NCBI GenBank assembly: GCA_046704525.1
Contig: JBJKRS010000081.1
Span: forward strand, 1-14,309
DNA length: 14,309 nucleotides
Source of the DNA: GCA-965745 sp046704525
Lineage (GTDB): Archaea; Thermoplasmatota; Thermoplasmata; Thermoplasmatales; Thermoplasmataceae
Direction: 5' to 3'
Within the stretch, counting starts at the first letter, position 1. Each line of letters starts with the position of its first letter. The translations under genes were made by a program, and so were the position numbers. Of the stretch, positions 13,827-14,309 are shown one piece after another. The notes under the pieces are model-generated. The model saw only the letters and a list, made by a program, of their open reading frames with translations, was not told where the DNA came from and made no database searches.

Positions 13827-14309
13827 GTGGAACGTAATGCGCACAAACCCTAGAAGGATCAGGAAAATCGGCATAATAATGATCCTGGTGTCAATGGTCC
13901 TTTTCGCTGCCTCGGTGTATTTTCTCTCTACCGGAACTTCGGATCATACACTCACAGTCCTCCCGGGGAAGTCAGCCTCCATTCCCAAAGCTGGAGTTGG
14001 AAGCGGGGACGACCTGACGTACAAGCTATCGTACTACCAGAGCGTTAATATCAGCGCATCGCTAATGCAGGGAACATCCACACCTTTCTCCACACTGCAG
14101 TTCAACAAGCTGCCGACCGGCTCAACGAGCATTCTTGCCCCGGATGCGGGAAACTGGACACTGCAGGTAACGAACAGCGGGGCGTATTCAGTGAATGTTA
14201 GCATACTCTTCCATTCGATTACCCACAACAACGTTGTAATTTCACCCGGCTCGTCAGTATATTATTACGATTCTTCCGTAAAAGCCCAGAGCTCTATGAT
14301 ATACTCGAT
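13825..14309 (+). CDS. Membrane-anchored or secreted protein of unknown function, C-terminus beyond window
   Basis: The frame is open for 161 codons to the window edge with no stop. The N-terminus is MWNVMRTNPRRIRKIG, a positively charged stretch, then a hydrophobic segment of about 20 residues (IIMILVSMVLFAASVYFL, about 17-35). This is either a signal peptide or an N-terminal anchor placing the rest outside the cell. The exported part is rich in Ser, Thr, Asn, Gly and Tyr, with beta-strand-like alternation such as GNWTLQVTNSGAYSVNVSI, as in Ig-like or pre-peptidase C-terminal-type surface domains. I do not recognise the family. Several N-x-S/T sequons are present, which fits a glycosylated archaeal surface protein. 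An in-frame ATG at 13837 is an alternative start. It follows valS by 50 bases on the same strand. Confidence 0.72.
   Translation, partial: MWNVMRTNPRRIRKIGIIMILVSMVLFAASVYFLSTGTSDHTLTVLPGKSASIPKAGVGSGDDLTYKLSYYQSVNISASLMQGTSTPFSTLQFNKLPTGSTSILAPDAGNWTLQVTNSGAYSVNVSILFHSITHNNVVISPGSSVYYYDSSVKAQSSMIYS

Overview
The window looks like chromosomal DNA from a euryarchaeon, most probably a member of the Thermoplasmata. The basis is the gene content: the large subunit of the archaeal family D DNA polymerase, an archaeal D-aminoacyl-tRNA deacylase (DtdA/GEK1 type), archaeal-type valyl-tRNA synthetase, a Tsr3 rRNA modification enzyme and a GPN-loop GTPase. TATA-like boxes lie about 24-27 bases before several start codons, as expected for leaderless archaeal transcripts. 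Genes inside operons instead show Shine-Dalgarno sequences and 4- to 17-base overlaps. The assignment to Thermoplasmata is an inference from overall sequence character; no database was searched. I saw no CRISPR array, rRNA, tRNA, insertion sequence or prophage gene.

Region 1 (1-5713, minus strand) is a tightly overlapping operon read right to left: CTP synthase (pyrG), a 109-residue SCP2 sterol-carrier-like protein, the PolD large subunit (polC/DP2), and a GPN-loop GTPase cut by the window edge. Every junction overlaps, so the four genes are very likely co-transcribed from one promoter upstream of pyrG. The operon joins pyrimidine nucleotide supply to the replicative polymerase, with a small lipid-binding-type protein of unknown role in between.

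Region 2 (5714-6317, plus strand) is a divergent promoter region followed by tsr3, whose 3' end overlaps the next convergent gene by 10 bases.

Region 3 (6308-9803, minus strand) is the most interesting part. It is a three-gene overlapping operon encoding a fold-type II PLP enzyme resembling threonine synthase, a DUF1611 protein (the family of the D-glutamate N-acetyltransferase DgcN), and a PP-loop protein with a cysteine cluster that resembles the ATP-dependent glutamyl epimerase MurL. Two inverted repeats lie in its promoter. The gene immediately upstream encodes D-aminoacyl-tRNA deacylase, which removes D-amino acids from tRNA. Together this suggests an undescribed D-amino-acid (possibly D-glutamate) or amino-acid-modifying pathway in an archaeon that should have no peptidoglycan. 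That interpretation is inference.

Region 4 (9902-11263, minus strand) holds dtdA and a ferritin/rubrerythrin-like four-helix protein. The promoter of the latter carries a perfect 14-base palindrome directly beside its TATA box. Region 5 (11366-14309, plus strand) holds valS and then the start of a membrane-anchored or secreted protein of unknown function that runs off the window.
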